Source: Ensifer adhaerens (GTDB taxonomy: Bacteria; Pseudomonadota; Alphaproteobacteria; Rhizobiales; Rhizobiaceae). Taken from it: a stretch of 64,000 nt of DNA. The DNA is taken from assembly GCF_000697965.2 (NCBI RefSeq), contig NZ_CP015882.1, forward strand, positions 1,277,001 to 1,341,000, written 5' to 3'. Positions within the stretch are counted from its first letter, which is position 1. Each line of letters opens with the position of its first letter. Below, piece by piece: positions 26,749-35,482 of this stretch. The notes under the pieces were generated by a model. The model was not told the origin of the DNA and did not search any database. It was given only the letters and a program-made list of their open reading frames with translations. The position numbers were made by a program, and so were the translations under genes.

Positions 26749-26832
26749 TCAATACCAGCGACCGCGACCGTACCAGCCGCCGCCCAGCAAGAGAACAACG
26801 AGAACGATGATGAGTAGTGTGGTGATATCCAT
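26749..26832 (-). CDS. 27-residue single-helix membrane peptide
   Basis: The reverse strand encodes MDITTLLIIVLVVLLLGGGW followed by YGRGRWY and a TGA stop. This pattern of a short N-terminus, one hydrophobic helix, a GGGWYGRGR bend and a basic aromatic end is common among tiny rhizobial membrane proteins (DUF3309-like in design). AAGAGG lies five bases before the ATG. It is 299 bases upstream of the AI-2E gene on the same strand. The role is unknown. Confidence 0.7.
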   Translation of the reverse strand: MDITTLLIIVLVVLLLGGGWYGRGRWY

Positions 26833-27369
26833 CGGGGCCTCTTGGGAGTACCTGGTTATCGTCGATCAGGATGATTGACGATGCTATTTCCTGCCGTACT
26901 CCAACGTAGGATGTAACGCGCCAAATGCGCGTTCGTTCCGGCGCCAGCGGTGGGCGACGGTACACCCGCTCGCCATTGTTCAGAGCTGTTTATTTGGCGC
27001 GACGCCAGACGCCGTTGACCATCGCCCATGACGTTTCCCGACTTCTCTTAGCGGCTTGCCGCCATGGGCCCTCTGTCAAGCCGCACAATCATCTTCAGAT
27101 GACCTTTCGCATCTCCAAAGGACCAGCAATCTCCAATTGCCGGACTACGCCTCCATAAATGTAAGCGTGATCACCCTTGGGGCGGGGTATATCAGTTTCG
27201 CCAGGCGGCTATCTCAGGGATCTGATCGGCAAAGCGCGGCGGGGGAATTCTCCCTCGGCCCGATGCTGATGGCGTTGATGCGGGTGAAAAAGAGTGCTGG
27301 CTGGAAAGCCGGATAGTGCTATGGCGAACCGGCTGCTAAGCTTTGATGATTGGACGAGAGGAGCAAAGC
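26833..27369. other. Intergenic stretch, no supported gene
   Basis: This 540-base region separates the minus-strand peptide from the plus-strand NYN gene and should hold both promoters. Short frames in it have no domain or ribosome site. Confidence 0.4.
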
Positions 27370-28107
27370 ATGCCGTTCGAGCCTCGATCACCACGCCTGG
27401 CGGTCCTTATCGACGCTGACAATACCTCGGCAAAGATCGCCGACGGGTTGTTCGAAGAGGTGGCAAAGATCGGGGAAGCGAGTGTCCGCCGCATTTACGG
27501 CGATTTCTCGGGCACGCGTTCCAAGGCCTGGGCGGATGTGCTCGCGAAACACGCGATCATTCCCCAGCAGCAGTTCGCCTACACCACCGGCAAGAACGCT
27601 TCAGATATCACGCTCGTGATCGACGCCATGGACCTGCTGCATAGTGGTCGTTTTGATGGCTTCTGCCTCGTTTCGTCCGATAGCGATTTCACGCGTTTGG
27701 CCGCCCGTATTCGCGAGCAGGGCATCGACGTTTTTGGCTTTGGCGAACAAAAGACTCCGGAGAGCTTCCGGCAGGCCTGCCGCCGATTCATCTACACTGA
27801 GAACCTGCTCGCAGACGCAGGGAAAGACGAACAGGATACCGCATCAGCCGCAAAGTCCTTGCAACCGGTGAGCGCCGCCGTGCCGTTGATAAAAAAAGTT
27901 CTTGCCCAAGAAGAAACCGAGGAAGGTTGGGTAAACCTCGGTACTGTTGGCAAGCAACTGCTCAACTTGGCACCAGACTTTGATCCGCGTACCTTCGGGT
28001 TTCGAAAGCTCAGCGACCTCATCCGAAAGACAAACAAGTTCGAGGTCCAGCATGCGGAGGGCCGGCCCGTCAGCATTCGCCTGAAGCAAGGTACCAAGGC
28101 ACAGTAA
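27370..28107 (+). CDS. NYN-domain (LabA/DUF88-like) protein with LOTUS-type tail
   Basis: The 245-residue protein starts with an NYN domain, a PIN-like nuclease fold. Acidic residues lie in LAVLIDADNTSAKIADGLFE, in ASDITLVIDAMDLLHSG and in GFCLVSSDSDFTRLAARIRE. GIDVFGFGEQKTPESFRQAC completes the core. After a linker, residues 175-240 (EGWVNLGTVGKQLLNLAPDF, then FGFRKLSDLIRKTNKFEVQ) resemble an OST-HTH/LOTUS RNA-binding domain. Proteins with this order are thought to act on RNA. The substrate is not known. The ATG at 27370 has an AGAGGAG site. The gene is complete and stands alone. Confidence 0.88.
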   Translation: MPFEPRSPRLAVLIDADNTSAKIADGLFEEVAKIGEASVRRIYGDFSGTRSKAWADVLAKHAIIPQQQFAYTTGKNASDITLVIDAMDLLHSGRFDGFCLVSSDSDFTRLAARIREQGIDVFGFGEQKTPESFRQACRRFIYTENLLADAGKDEQDTASAAKSLQPVSAAVPLIKKVLAQEETEEGWVNLGTVGKQLLNLAPDFDPRTFGFRKLSDLIRKTNKFEVQHAEGRPVSIRLKQGTKAQ

Positions 28108-28341
28108 AGATTGCAGGCATACGCCCTCCAACATACTCGCATCGGACGACATAGTCAGCCGTTGACGTCGCCGGGTTCAGAGCTCCGGTAACGCCTGGGA
28201 GTGCAACCGGCGGTATCGGCTCCGCAGCGGGCTCTGAGCATGGAATAGCGATCTCCGAACGTAGTAGGGCTTCGGCCGATGGAATGCTGGGCAGACGCCG
28301 GGCCGCAGCGCCTCCTATCAACACACGCTGCGAATGTTTCT

Positions 28342-28599
28342 TCACGGGCGGAGGCGACTGCCGGCCAGCTTGGGGCTATTGAGAATACGCAGCGCTCGCG
28401 CTGCATTTTTAGGGCTGAGCCCTTCCATCTTCCAGGTGCCTATTTCTGCGGTCTTTCCCGTGAAGAGGTGATAAATCGAATAGGTTCCGTCTCCGTCGAA
28501 ACGGCGACCATACTGACCGAGCTGTTCAGACCTGTTCGGCGCCCCCCCTTCGGATTCCCATTCGCTGATGACGAACGCGTGTTCTTCGTTGCTTTTCAT
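28342..28599 (-). CDS. Small conserved protein, 'YGRRxxGDG' family copy 2
   Basis: The 85-residue product reads MKSNEEHAFVISEWESEGGA, then QYGRRFDGDGTYSIYHLFTG and WKMEGLSPKNAARALRILNS, and is a clear paralog of 23347-23589. The chosen ATG has AAGG about ten bases upstream, although the frame is open to 28722. A GTG overlaps the stop (GTGA) and opens a further 91-codon frame to 28070. That frame is not convincing and runs antisense into the NYN gene. The function is unknown. Confidence 0.62.
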   Translation of the reverse strand: MKSNEEHAFVISEWESEGGAPNRSEQLGQYGRRFDGDGTYSIYHLFTGKTAEIGTWKMEGLSPKNAARALRILNSPKLAGSRLRP

Positions 28600-29474
28600 C
28601 TGCAGCCATCCTTGCGGCAGCCGATGTGCCACGACGGGCGACACTGCTCTGCTATCGGGCGTCATGCCCTGTTCATCGGTTGCGGATTGTCTTTCGTTGC
28701 TCTCTTTGGCCGCGTTCATCATGCGGATGTGATACCGAGGCGAGATGTACCTGAAGCGGATTTGGCGATGTGGATCGTTTCCGCCGCACGGGGTGAAATA
28801 TTTGCGCGATCTCCATGGCGCACTGACAGACCGGTCGGGATCGATGGTGACACTTTAACGTTGCTAATACGGTTAGGGTGACGGCAAGATTGCGGCTATT
28901 CGCCAGGTGCCACTATCTCGCCGAGGTCTAGCATCCAAAATGGTCGGTCGAAATGGACTGTTCGATGTTTCGTCCGGGCAACACGCTGCCCTCCTTTTCT
29001 GCGGCATACGTGGGCGAGATTCAGCCGGGATCGGCCGTTTGTCACTGCGCAAACAGCTCCCATCGCTTCAGCGTACTCGCACGAAGCTCATAACCACGGC
29101 GCCGCAGGTGAATATGCGAAATCGAGACCGATAAGTTTGGTGAAGCAAAAAGCCAATCTGGCGCCAAAAACAATCAAAACCCTGTATGCCTTGAATACGG
29201 CTTTACTCTGTTTGTTGATTGCGAAGCTGTTATCGAAAAATACGTTCAGACCCTATAAATATACGAGCACTGATAAATCGAGATACGGTCGTTTTCGTCC
29301 GAAGATCATGCATGATCATTATTTGGAACGTACTTTTTAGTGACGATCGGAATTGGTTGTTTACATTAATTCTTTTAAAGCGCACTGTAGAGGATCTGGA
29401 TTGCCATTGGCTCCTGGTCGGAGCGCGGGCCCGCAACGATCCCGATAATCACCTGATTATAGGGAATTAAATCC
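28600..29474. other. Intergenic region with an AT-rich island
   Basis: No gene is firmly supported. From about 29130 to 29470 the sequence is much richer in A and T than its surroundings, as in horizontally acquired or promoter DNA. A GTG-initiated frame in it at 29137-29340 (KTIKTLYALNTALLCLLIAK) could encode a small membrane peptide, but it lacks a ribosome site. The block near 28930-28990 is repeated near 23.85 kb. Confidence 0.4.
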
Positions 29475-29816
29475 ATGACCTTCGGACAAATCCTTGAACA
29501 TGCAAAACCCTACGCCATTGGTTTGGTGGTCGGGCTTTTCTTCAGCCCAATCATCGGCTTCAATGCGGGATGGCTCACCACTACGACTGCCAGCAATCTG
29601 GCGGCAGAAACGGCCAGAGTGGACGCCTTTGCCGGCATCTGTTCAGACACCGCTGGACGAATGGCTACTGCCACCAGCACGGATCTCGCAACGCTTCAGG
29701 GCTACGCCAATCGTGCGAAGCGTGACGAACTCGTAGCGAGCATTATGGCCAACATCCAAGTTCCAGCTGACGTCGTCAGCAAGGTCAGCACGAGTTGCAG
29801 TCGCGCACTATTCTGA
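29475..29816 (+). CDS. Small membrane-anchored hypothetical protein
   Basis: The 113-residue product has one N-terminal membrane helix (YAIGLVVGLFFSPIIGF). A soluble part of Ala/Thr-rich helices (ASNLAAETARVDAFAGICSD, then AKRDELVASIMANIQVPADV) with two cysteines follows and probably faces the periplasm. An AGGGAA sequence lies about eight bases before the ATG. The gene follows the AT-rich island and precedes a 40-codon membrane gene by 50 bases, so the two may share a transcript. I recognise the layout from other alphaproteobacterial genomes but no function. Confidence 0.7.
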   Translation: MTFGQILEHAKPYAIGLVVGLFFSPIIGFNAGWLTTTTASNLAAETARVDAFAGICSDTAGRMATATSTDLATLQGYANRAKRDELVASIMANIQVPADVVSKVSTSCSRALF

Positions 29817-29866
29817 AGCGCGGTAACGCGGCTCTTTGGGCATCCGACGAAACATAGGAGATCGTT

Positions 29867-29989
29867 ATGAAAAACCTCATCCCCGCCCGCTTCTCTACGT
29901 ACGACTTCACGCGCCTGTTGGTATCGCTTGCGTTTACTCTGGCGATTGCAGTGATTGTCTATTCGGTCCTCTTCGGAAGCATCCTGTAG
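29867..29989 (+). CDS. 40-residue single-helix membrane peptide
   Basis: The frame reads MKNLIPARFSTYDFTRLLVS, then LAFTLAIAVIVYSVLFGSIL and a TAG stop. It has one membrane helix with a basic N-terminus. ATAGGAG lies six bases before the ATG. It follows the gene at 29475 on the same strand, probably in one transcript. The function is unknown. Confidence 0.7.
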   Translation: MKNLIPARFSTYDFTRLLVSLAFTLAIAVIVYSVLFGSIL

Positions 29990-30153
29990 TCGCCTGATCA
30001 TGCGTGCATCCGGGCTACGAGGCTGGAAAACGTCCTGGATGGACGTTCGGGGTGCGGCGCCTTTGAAAAAAGCTGGTAAGCAATCCAGACATTAGCTCTT
30101 TCAGGCGAGTAAAATGGGCCCGGCATTGGGAAGAGTTGGTCGGGACTTTATCC

Positions 30154-31932
30154 ATGACACAGGCTCAGGCTTTCGCCTTCGCCATTCTGATCGGCCTGAT
30201 GGTCGCTTTCATTTGGGGACGGCTCCGCTACGACCTCATTGCGGTTCTCGCGTTGCTTGCCGCAGTTTTCACCGGGATAGTGCCCCACAAGGCAGCGTTT
30301 TCCGGCTTCGGCGACGACATTGTCATCATTGTAGCCAGCGCGCTGGTCGTCAGCGCCGCGATTGAGCGAAGTGGCGTCATAGAGGCACTCCTCCATCGGG
30401 CGGCGCCAAGCATGACCTCTGTCCAGGGTCAGGTTGTCATTCTCGTGACGACTGTCTCGGTTCTCTCCATCTTCATCAAGAACATCGGCGCTTTGGCGAT
30501 GATGATCCCAGTCGCATTCCAGATGGCGCGCCGTTCGAAAGCCTCCCCGTCGTCTTTTCTCATGCCCATGGCGTTCGCTTCCTTGCTTGGCGGTCTCACG
30601 ACTCTCGTCGGAACATCGCCAAATATCGTCGTCTCCCGGATGCGCGAGGAACTGACGGGCCGCCCTTTCAACATGTTCGATTTCACCCCCGTCGGCATAG
30701 GGCTTGCCGCAGCGGGCGTGATCTTTCTGGCGTTTGGTTACCGGCTGCTTCCAAAGGAGCGCAAGGCGGCCGCGACAATGGAGAAGGCGCTGAACATTAA
30801 CGACTACATGACAGAGGCCCGCATCACTGCGACTTCGTCCGTCATCGGCAAGTCGATCCGTCACCTGTCGATCTTGTTGGACGAGGAGGTTCTGGTCACT
30901 GGCCTCATTCGCAATCGGGTCGAACCGCTGATGCCCCTGCCGGAGGTCATTCTCCATCAAGGCGATATCGTTCTGTTGGAAGGAGACCCTCAGGCGCTCG
31001 AACGGGGCATCAGTCGTGCGCGTTTGGAACTTGAGGGGCACGACCGCCCGACGGAAGCAAAGGGAGCAGATGAGGAGATTGCCGGAATTGAAGCAGTGAT
31101 CGGCCCGAAATCAGTCTTGATCGGGCAAACCGCCAAACGTTTGGCGCTGCATGATCGCTTCAATATCAATCTACTCGCCGTAAGCCGAAGCAGCGAACGA
31201 TTCACTGATCGATTGCGCGACATCGCGTTAAGACCAGGCGACGTTCTCGTTTTGAAGGGCGATCTCGTGCTTCTCCCGACCAGGTTGATGGAACTCGGTC
31301 TTCTTCCGTTGGTCGGGCGCGAAATCCGCTTGGGGAACCCCCGAAAAGGCCTGATGCCGGTGGTGGTCCTGGCTGGTGCCATGATGCTAACGGCATTCGG
31401 CCTGCTGCCCGTCACCACGGCCTTCTTTACGGCTGCTGTGCTGACGGTAATGCTCGGTTCACTTTCGCTTCGGGAAGCTTACGAGGCTGTCGATTGGCCC
31501 ATACTGATAATGCTGGGCGCTCTCATTCCGGTCAGCGAGTCGATCCGTGAGACCGGTGGTGCCGACCTAATCGCCGGCGGCCTCGCTCAACTTGCTGCCA
31601 CGTTGCCTCCCTATGGGGCCCTTGCAATGATCATGGTGGTCGCAATGGCCGCAACACCGTTCCTGAACAATGCAGCCACCGTTCTCGTCGTCGCGCCGAT
31701 CGCTGTCACCCTTGCTCAGCGCCTTGGCTACAATCCGGACGCCTTTTTGATGGCAGTCGCGGTGGGGGCGGCTTGTGACTTTCTTACGCCGGTTGGACAC
31801 CAGTGCAACACCTTGGTGTTGGGACCCGGCGGTTATCGTTTCAGCGATTATTGGAAGTTGGGGCTGCCGCTCTCATTCATTGTGGTCGTGCTGGGCGTGC
31901 CTCTGATCCTATGGTTTTGGCCACCGCTTTAG
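30154..31932 (+). CDS. SLC13-type permease with two TrkA-C (RCK_C) domains
   Basis: The 592-residue protein belongs to the divalent anion/Na+ symporter group with regulatory inserts. The N-terminal membrane half (AFAILIGLMVAFIWGRLRYD, IFIKNIGALAMMIPVAF, GGLTTLVGTSPNIVVSRM) carries the conserved N-IGA and GTSPN motifs. Two cytosolic TrkA-C domains follow at about 220-380 (IRHLSILLDEEVLVTGLIRN, VILHQGDIVLLEGDP, IALRPGDVLVLKGD). The second membrane half (ATPFLNNAATVLVVAPIAV, DFLTPVGHQCNTLVLGPGGY) repeats the motif pair. It probably imports an anion such as sulfate, a dicarboxylate or phosphate in exchange for Na+. The substrate is not readable. The ATG is preferred to an upstream TTG. Confidence 0.88.
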   Translation: MTQAQAFAFAILIGLMVAFIWGRLRYDLIAVLALLAAVFTGIVPHKAAFSGFGDDIVIIVASALVVSAAIERSGVIEALLHRAAPSMTSVQGQVVILVTTVSVLSIFIKNIGALAMMIPVAFQMARRSKASPSSFLMPMAFASLLGGLTTLVGTSPNIVVSRMREELTGRPFNMFDFTPVGIGLAAAGVIFLAFGYRLLPKERKAAATMEKALNINDYMTEARITATSSVIGKSIRHLSILLDEEVLVTGLIRNRVEPLMPLPEVILHQGDIVLLEGDPQALERGISRARLELEGHDRPTEAKGADEEIAGIEAVIGPKSVLIGQTAKRLALHDRFNINLLAVSRSSERFTDRLRDIALRPGDVLVLKGDLVLLPTRLMELGLLPLVGREIRLGNPRKGLMPVVVLAGAMMLTAFGLLPVTTAFFTAAVLTVMLGSLSLREAYEAVDWPILIMLGALIPVSESIRETGGADLIAGGLAQLAATLPPYGALAMIMVVAMAATPFLNNAATVLVVAPIAVTLAQRLGYNPDAFLMAVAVGAACDFLTPVGHQCNTLVLGPGGYRFSDYWKLGLPLSFIVVVLGVPLILWFWPPL

Positions 31933-32234
31933 CGAAAGCGTCGTTTCAATTCCACTTTCACGTTCACCGTGGTGGCACCCAAGGTCTGCCGGTGGCACGG
32001 GAGGCCAGCACGTAGACGCGGAATTCTAGCCCGCTTTTCAATCAGGTAATTTGCACTTTGAGGTTTAGCCGAATGAACTGCGCTCATACTCCCGCGCGGC
32101 GGTGGCGGTTCGAAAATCTCGTAGACGGGCTGCTACTTGCGAGTTGAGGCCAGCAATCGCCGATCCGGACAGTAGAACGCCGAGTGGCGCCGACGGAGCG
32201 AGCTACTACCATCTGCCAGGAGACGTCAGCCAGA
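31933..32234. other. Spacer between the SLC13 gene and the nhaA relic
   Basis: Nothing recognisable was seen in these 300 bases. Confidence 0.4.
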
Positions 32235-32400
32235 TCAGCGCCAGAGACCCAGGGCTGCGGAGATGACGGACGCGCCGAGAGTGCCGAGTTTGACGGAGTC
32301 AGAAGCTCGGCGATGAACAAAGTAGCGATGATGAACATGCCCAGGTTCCCTTCGAAGGAACCCCTACCTTGAAAACCGGCGGGTTGCACTTCAGTTAGGA
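32235..32400 (-). pseudogene. nhaA: 3' end of an Na+/H+ antiporter gene (nhaA relic)
   Basis: On the minus strand one frame gives GMFIIATLFIAELL. After a frame change it continues DSVKLGTLGASVISAALGLW and a stop. This corresponds to the last two helices of NhaA (GIGFTMSLFIATLAF, then KLGVLxGSxxSAxxG). The conserved GIGFTMS is already degraded and the rest of the gene, about 330 codons, is not found upstream. It is a short dead remnant. Confidence 0.65.
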
Positions 32401-32984
32401 TCTCCCGAACGGGAACGCCACTTTCAATCGCCGAGCAACGCTGGTTGCTGCGCGCTTCTTCAGCCCCTCGACATGTTCGGAATATAGCTGGTCGTGCGCT
32501 GTCCCGCATCACGAGAGATGTTCTGCGCAAGCGTCCGGATTACCGTGGCGTTCGGACCGCTCATGTCATCGTTGAGGACTCCACGCAGCCCCCGCGACGG
32601 TGGTGCAGCAATGATCGTGCCTGTGTGAGCGGAGAGCGCAGTGTAGTCCGTCAGCAGACCGGAACGGCATCTGCTCAATCCGCTTTCCCGCACTTGTGTA
32701 ATCAAGTCGCGCACTTCGAGACGACTGCGTGAGATGTCTGTTGTTTCGCCGACAAACGGCTGCCGTGACATGTCCGCCAGCTCGGCATCCACCAGGCCTG
32801 ACGTCATGCCCTCCGACTTGCTTCGCCAGGGCGGACATGGTCCTGAAGTTCGGATTGGGGTGGGGCAGCGTCGCATTCAGGTCGGGGACGGCCTGCCGCG
32901 ACTTTTCATGAGCAAACTCGGTTGGAAACTGCCAATCCGAAAAGGCATTACCGAAGGACGGCCTCCTGCTCCCGTTGGCCATCG
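32401..32984. other. Decayed stretch, no functional gene
   Basis: Open frames on the minus strand run through this region but show no conserved domain. It lies between the nhaA relic and a transposase remnant and is probably non-functional DNA. Confidence 0.4.
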
Positions 32985-33072
32985 AACAGACGGCGCCGCC
33001 AAACCGTGCCGCTACCGCACGGCTGCTCTCACCATTCAACACCGCGGCCACAACGCAGTCGCGGTTTCTTAA
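32985..33072 (-). pseudogene. Remnant of an IS630-type transposase helix-turn-helix
   Basis: The minus strand reads RDCVVAAVLNGESSRAVAAR followed by FGGAV. This matches the N-terminal recognition domain of IS630-type transposases (RDRVVAAVxxGxSxRxVAxRFGVS). Downstream homology fades at once and no DDE core is found. It differs from the complete element at 7024, so it records another insertion. Confidence 0.6.
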
Positions 33073-34100
33073 TCGAGACCACGTTCCTGCCTGGGCCAAA
33101 GCAACGTCGTCATGAACATCGCATAGGCGATGGCCACCAGGATGTAACTTACTCGGGTGGAGAAGGAGTCGGCAGCAGACCCCGGAAGCGGTGACACGCC
33201 TGTTCCGAATACGAGGAGGAAAATCGTGAAGGCGCCCGCGTAAAGTTTGGCGGCAGGCGCATGCATGGCAGCACGACCGCCGAATACCAAGCCGGCCAGC
33301 AGTACCAATAGAAAAAGGAAACTGAGAGACGGCCGTACCTGAAGCAGTCCGAATGCGACGGACGCGGCCACGCCTCCAGTGACATTGGTTATCATGAGCC
33401 CAACGGCCGCGCGCGTGCTGGCTGCGGTGTCGAATTGTAAGAGCAGTGAAACGACGGTTATTGGAATGACAATCGCCGTAGCCAGACCGTCGCGGGTCAG
33501 ACAGGCGATTACCGCGATCAGGAGTATGGCGGTATTAGCGGAAGCGTAGTGTGCCGCACGCGGATATGTCGTCGCCGTCGCAACCTTCAAGGGGGGGGCG
33601 CCACTGTCCGGGATAAGGGCATACGCCAGCCACATCAAAAGCATTCCGGTCAACACACTCTGCACCAGGATCATGAGGATAGTGTCGCCGAGATCCTCAT
33701 TCAGGATTGTGAGGAGCGGCACCATAACCGCGATGACGAGGATAAGAAAGATTGTAGGACCGCCCCTGCCATTCGCCTGCTGGTGGAAACATCCAAAATA
33801 GATCAGTCCGAGCAGCAGCAACAGAACGGGCGGCCGATCGCCAGTCAGAACCGTTACAAACTGCAAAAATGCTCCAACGACAAGAATCAGCACCGTGACT
33901 GCCAACGCCTTTTGCAGGGGCATTGGGCGGGAACTGGAGATCAGAAACTGTGCCGCAAACAAGGGCCCAAGGAAAGGGATTAGTGCCCCCGAATAGAGCA
34001 ACCAGGAAAAGCCGACCGCAACGGCGATCGCTATACGCAAACCCTTGCGCTTTACATTAGCGCGGTCCTCATCGTACGCAAGTTGCATGTCAGCTGACAT
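33069..34100 (-). CDS. DUF2955 inner-membrane protein of an efflux pair
   Basis: The 343-residue protein has about ten membrane helices in two halves (AIAVAVGFSWLLYSGALIPF, ALAVTVLILVVGAFLQFV, PTIFLILVIAVMVPLL, GLATAIVIPITVVSLL and onward). It belongs to DUF2955, related to the FUSC/AaeB permeases. Such proteins work with an HlyD/EmrA-type periplasmic adaptor to export aromatic acids or drugs. The adaptor gene lies directly upstream and overlaps it by 11 bases (34090-34100). ATGs at 34100 and 34088 are both possible starts. The export substrate is unknown. Confidence 0.82.
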   Translation of the reverse strand: MSADMQLAYDEDRANVKRKGLRIAIAVAVGFSWLLYSGALIPFLGPLFAAQFLISSSRPMPLQKALAVTVLILVVGAFLQFVTVLTGDRPPVLLLLLGLIYFGCFHQQANGRGGPTIFLILVIAVMVPLLTILNEDLGDTILMILVQSVLTGMLLMWLAYALIPDSGAPPLKVATATTYPRAAHYASANTAILLIAVIACLTRDGLATAIVIPITVVSLLLQFDTAASTRAAVGLMITNVTGGVAASVAFGLLQVRPSLSFLFLLVLLAGLVFGGRAAMHAPAAKLYAGAFTIFLLVFGTGVSPLPGSAADSFSTRVSYILVAIAYAMFMTTLLWPRQERGLD

Positions 34101-35214
34101 AGGTCAGAACCGACAGGATACGGATCCAGATGCGGCCAAGCGCATTGGTAACGGGATGGTCTCTGGTGTAGATTACGACATTCGCCTGCGACCCGTACCG
34201 TACCCCCTTGGGCCGTCCTTCGTTGAGGACTAGGCGTATGGGAAAACTCTGGGGTGCTCTCACCCATCCAGTCTCTGTAGAGATCTTGGGCAGCCCCGTC
34301 GCCGGGTCGACGCTTCCCTGAGCCACGCCCATCCCAATGCCCTCGACTGTGGCGGCGAAAATCTTACCCGGGAGAACATCGAAAAGCACCTCTGCACGGT
34401 CGCCGGCGACAACCATCTCGAGGCTGTTTTCCTTAAACGCAGCCGTGATCCAAATCGTGCCGGTATCGATAAAGGTCATCGCACTCTCACCAGCGCTGAG
34501 CATACCGCCAACAGAAAGCTGAAGATTGGTGACCACGCCTTCTGCCGGCGCTGAAACCGTCGTGCGCATCAGATCAAGCTGAGCCGTTGCAAGCGCCGCG
34601 AGCGCCTCCTTCAGCTGCGGATTATCATTTCCTGCGGGCCCAAGCTCCTCCCGAGCGCGCGCGAGGTCGGCTTCGGCCGCATCCACACCGGCATCCGCCT
34701 GATCCAGCGCGGCCTCGGCCTCGTCATACTTGGCCTGCGCGTAGATACCGCGCCTCACCAGTTCCATGGCGCGGGTGGCTTGGTCCTGAACGTGGACCCG
34801 GACTGCCTTCGCCTCCACCACTTTAGCCTGGGCCGCATCGACGGCCGCTGTCGAAGCGCCGATCGTCTGACCGACACCTGCAAGGCGCGCTTCCGCCTCC
34901 GCAACGGCGAGCCGGTGCTGTTCCGGGTCCAAGCGAAACAGCATCTGGCCGGTCGTCACGGCGCTGTTGTCGGTCACGCCCACTTCAATGACTCGCCCAG
35001 TGACCTCCGGCGCAATTGCAACGACATATGCACTGACGGTTGCCTGCGAGGAAGAAGGAGTGCGGCGCTCCATGAAAACCGTCACGACGAACAGAAGGAA
35101 GGCTGACAGGAGTACAGTAATCGCGACCCTGCGCTGCGGGTTTTTCTCCTTCAGAGGCGCGTGCACTTTATTTGGAGCGTCATCATGAGAGGCTCCAGTC
35201 GCATCCGACACCAT
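34090..35214 (-). CDS. HlyD/EmrA-family membrane fusion protein
   Basis: The 374-residue product has a short cytosolic start and one anchor helix (VAITVLLSAFLLFVVTVF). A biotinyl-lipoyl half-domain follows (ISAYV-like VSAYVVAIAPEVTGRVIEVG), then a long coiled coil at about 105-200 (AEARLAGVGQTIGASTAAVD, then AEAALDQADAGVDAAEADLA). The second lipoyl half (TVSAPAEGVVTNLQLSVGGM) and a beta-barrel region (TIWITAAFKENSLEMVVAGD) complete it. It bridges the inner-membrane DUF2955 protein to an outer-membrane channel that is not encoded nearby. It is transcribed divergently from the AI-2E gene at 35483. The 267-base spacer should hold both promoters. Confidence 0.9.
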   Translation of the reverse strand: MVSDATGASHDDAPNKVHAPLKEKNPQRRVAITVLLSAFLLFVVTVFMERRTPSSSQATVSAYVVAIAPEVTGRVIEVGVTDNSAVTTGQMLFRLDPEQHRLAVAEAEARLAGVGQTIGASTAAVDAAQAKVVEAKAVRVHVQDQATRAMELVRRGIYAQAKYDEAEAALDQADAGVDAAEADLARAREELGPAGNDNPQLKEALAALATAQLDLMRTTVSAPAEGVVTNLQLSVGGMLSAGESAMTFIDTGTIWITAAFKENSLEMVVAGDRAEVLFDVLPGKIFAATVEGIGMGVAQGSVDPATGLPKISTETGWVRAPQSFPIRLVLNEGRPKGVRYGSQANVVIYTRDHPVTNALGRIWIRILSVLTYVS

Positions 35215-35482
35215 GACGTTTCCCCTAAGATCACGCGGTCGTCGCGTTGGGATAGCAATCTAGTCCTAAGCGGTCACCGTCGCAACGGGCGCCGACGCCC
35301 TGCCTAACCGAGGGAATTCGTATAACCCTAAAGGGCGAGGCCACATCTGGCTTCTCGGGCGACCTGTCCGATGCGCGTCCAGCGAGCACTTTCGCCTCTG
35401 TCTTGCAGTAAGCGCGAATTAGGTAAATAGTTCGCCTGAGACCAAGCTATCTGGTAAATCCAGTTGACTGGGAAGGGGCGCA

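Noticed and set aside
30148..31041. A 297-codon minus-strand frame
   Set aside because: It is antisense to the SLC13-type permease, and its hydrophilic composition mirrors the hydrophobic codons of the real gene.
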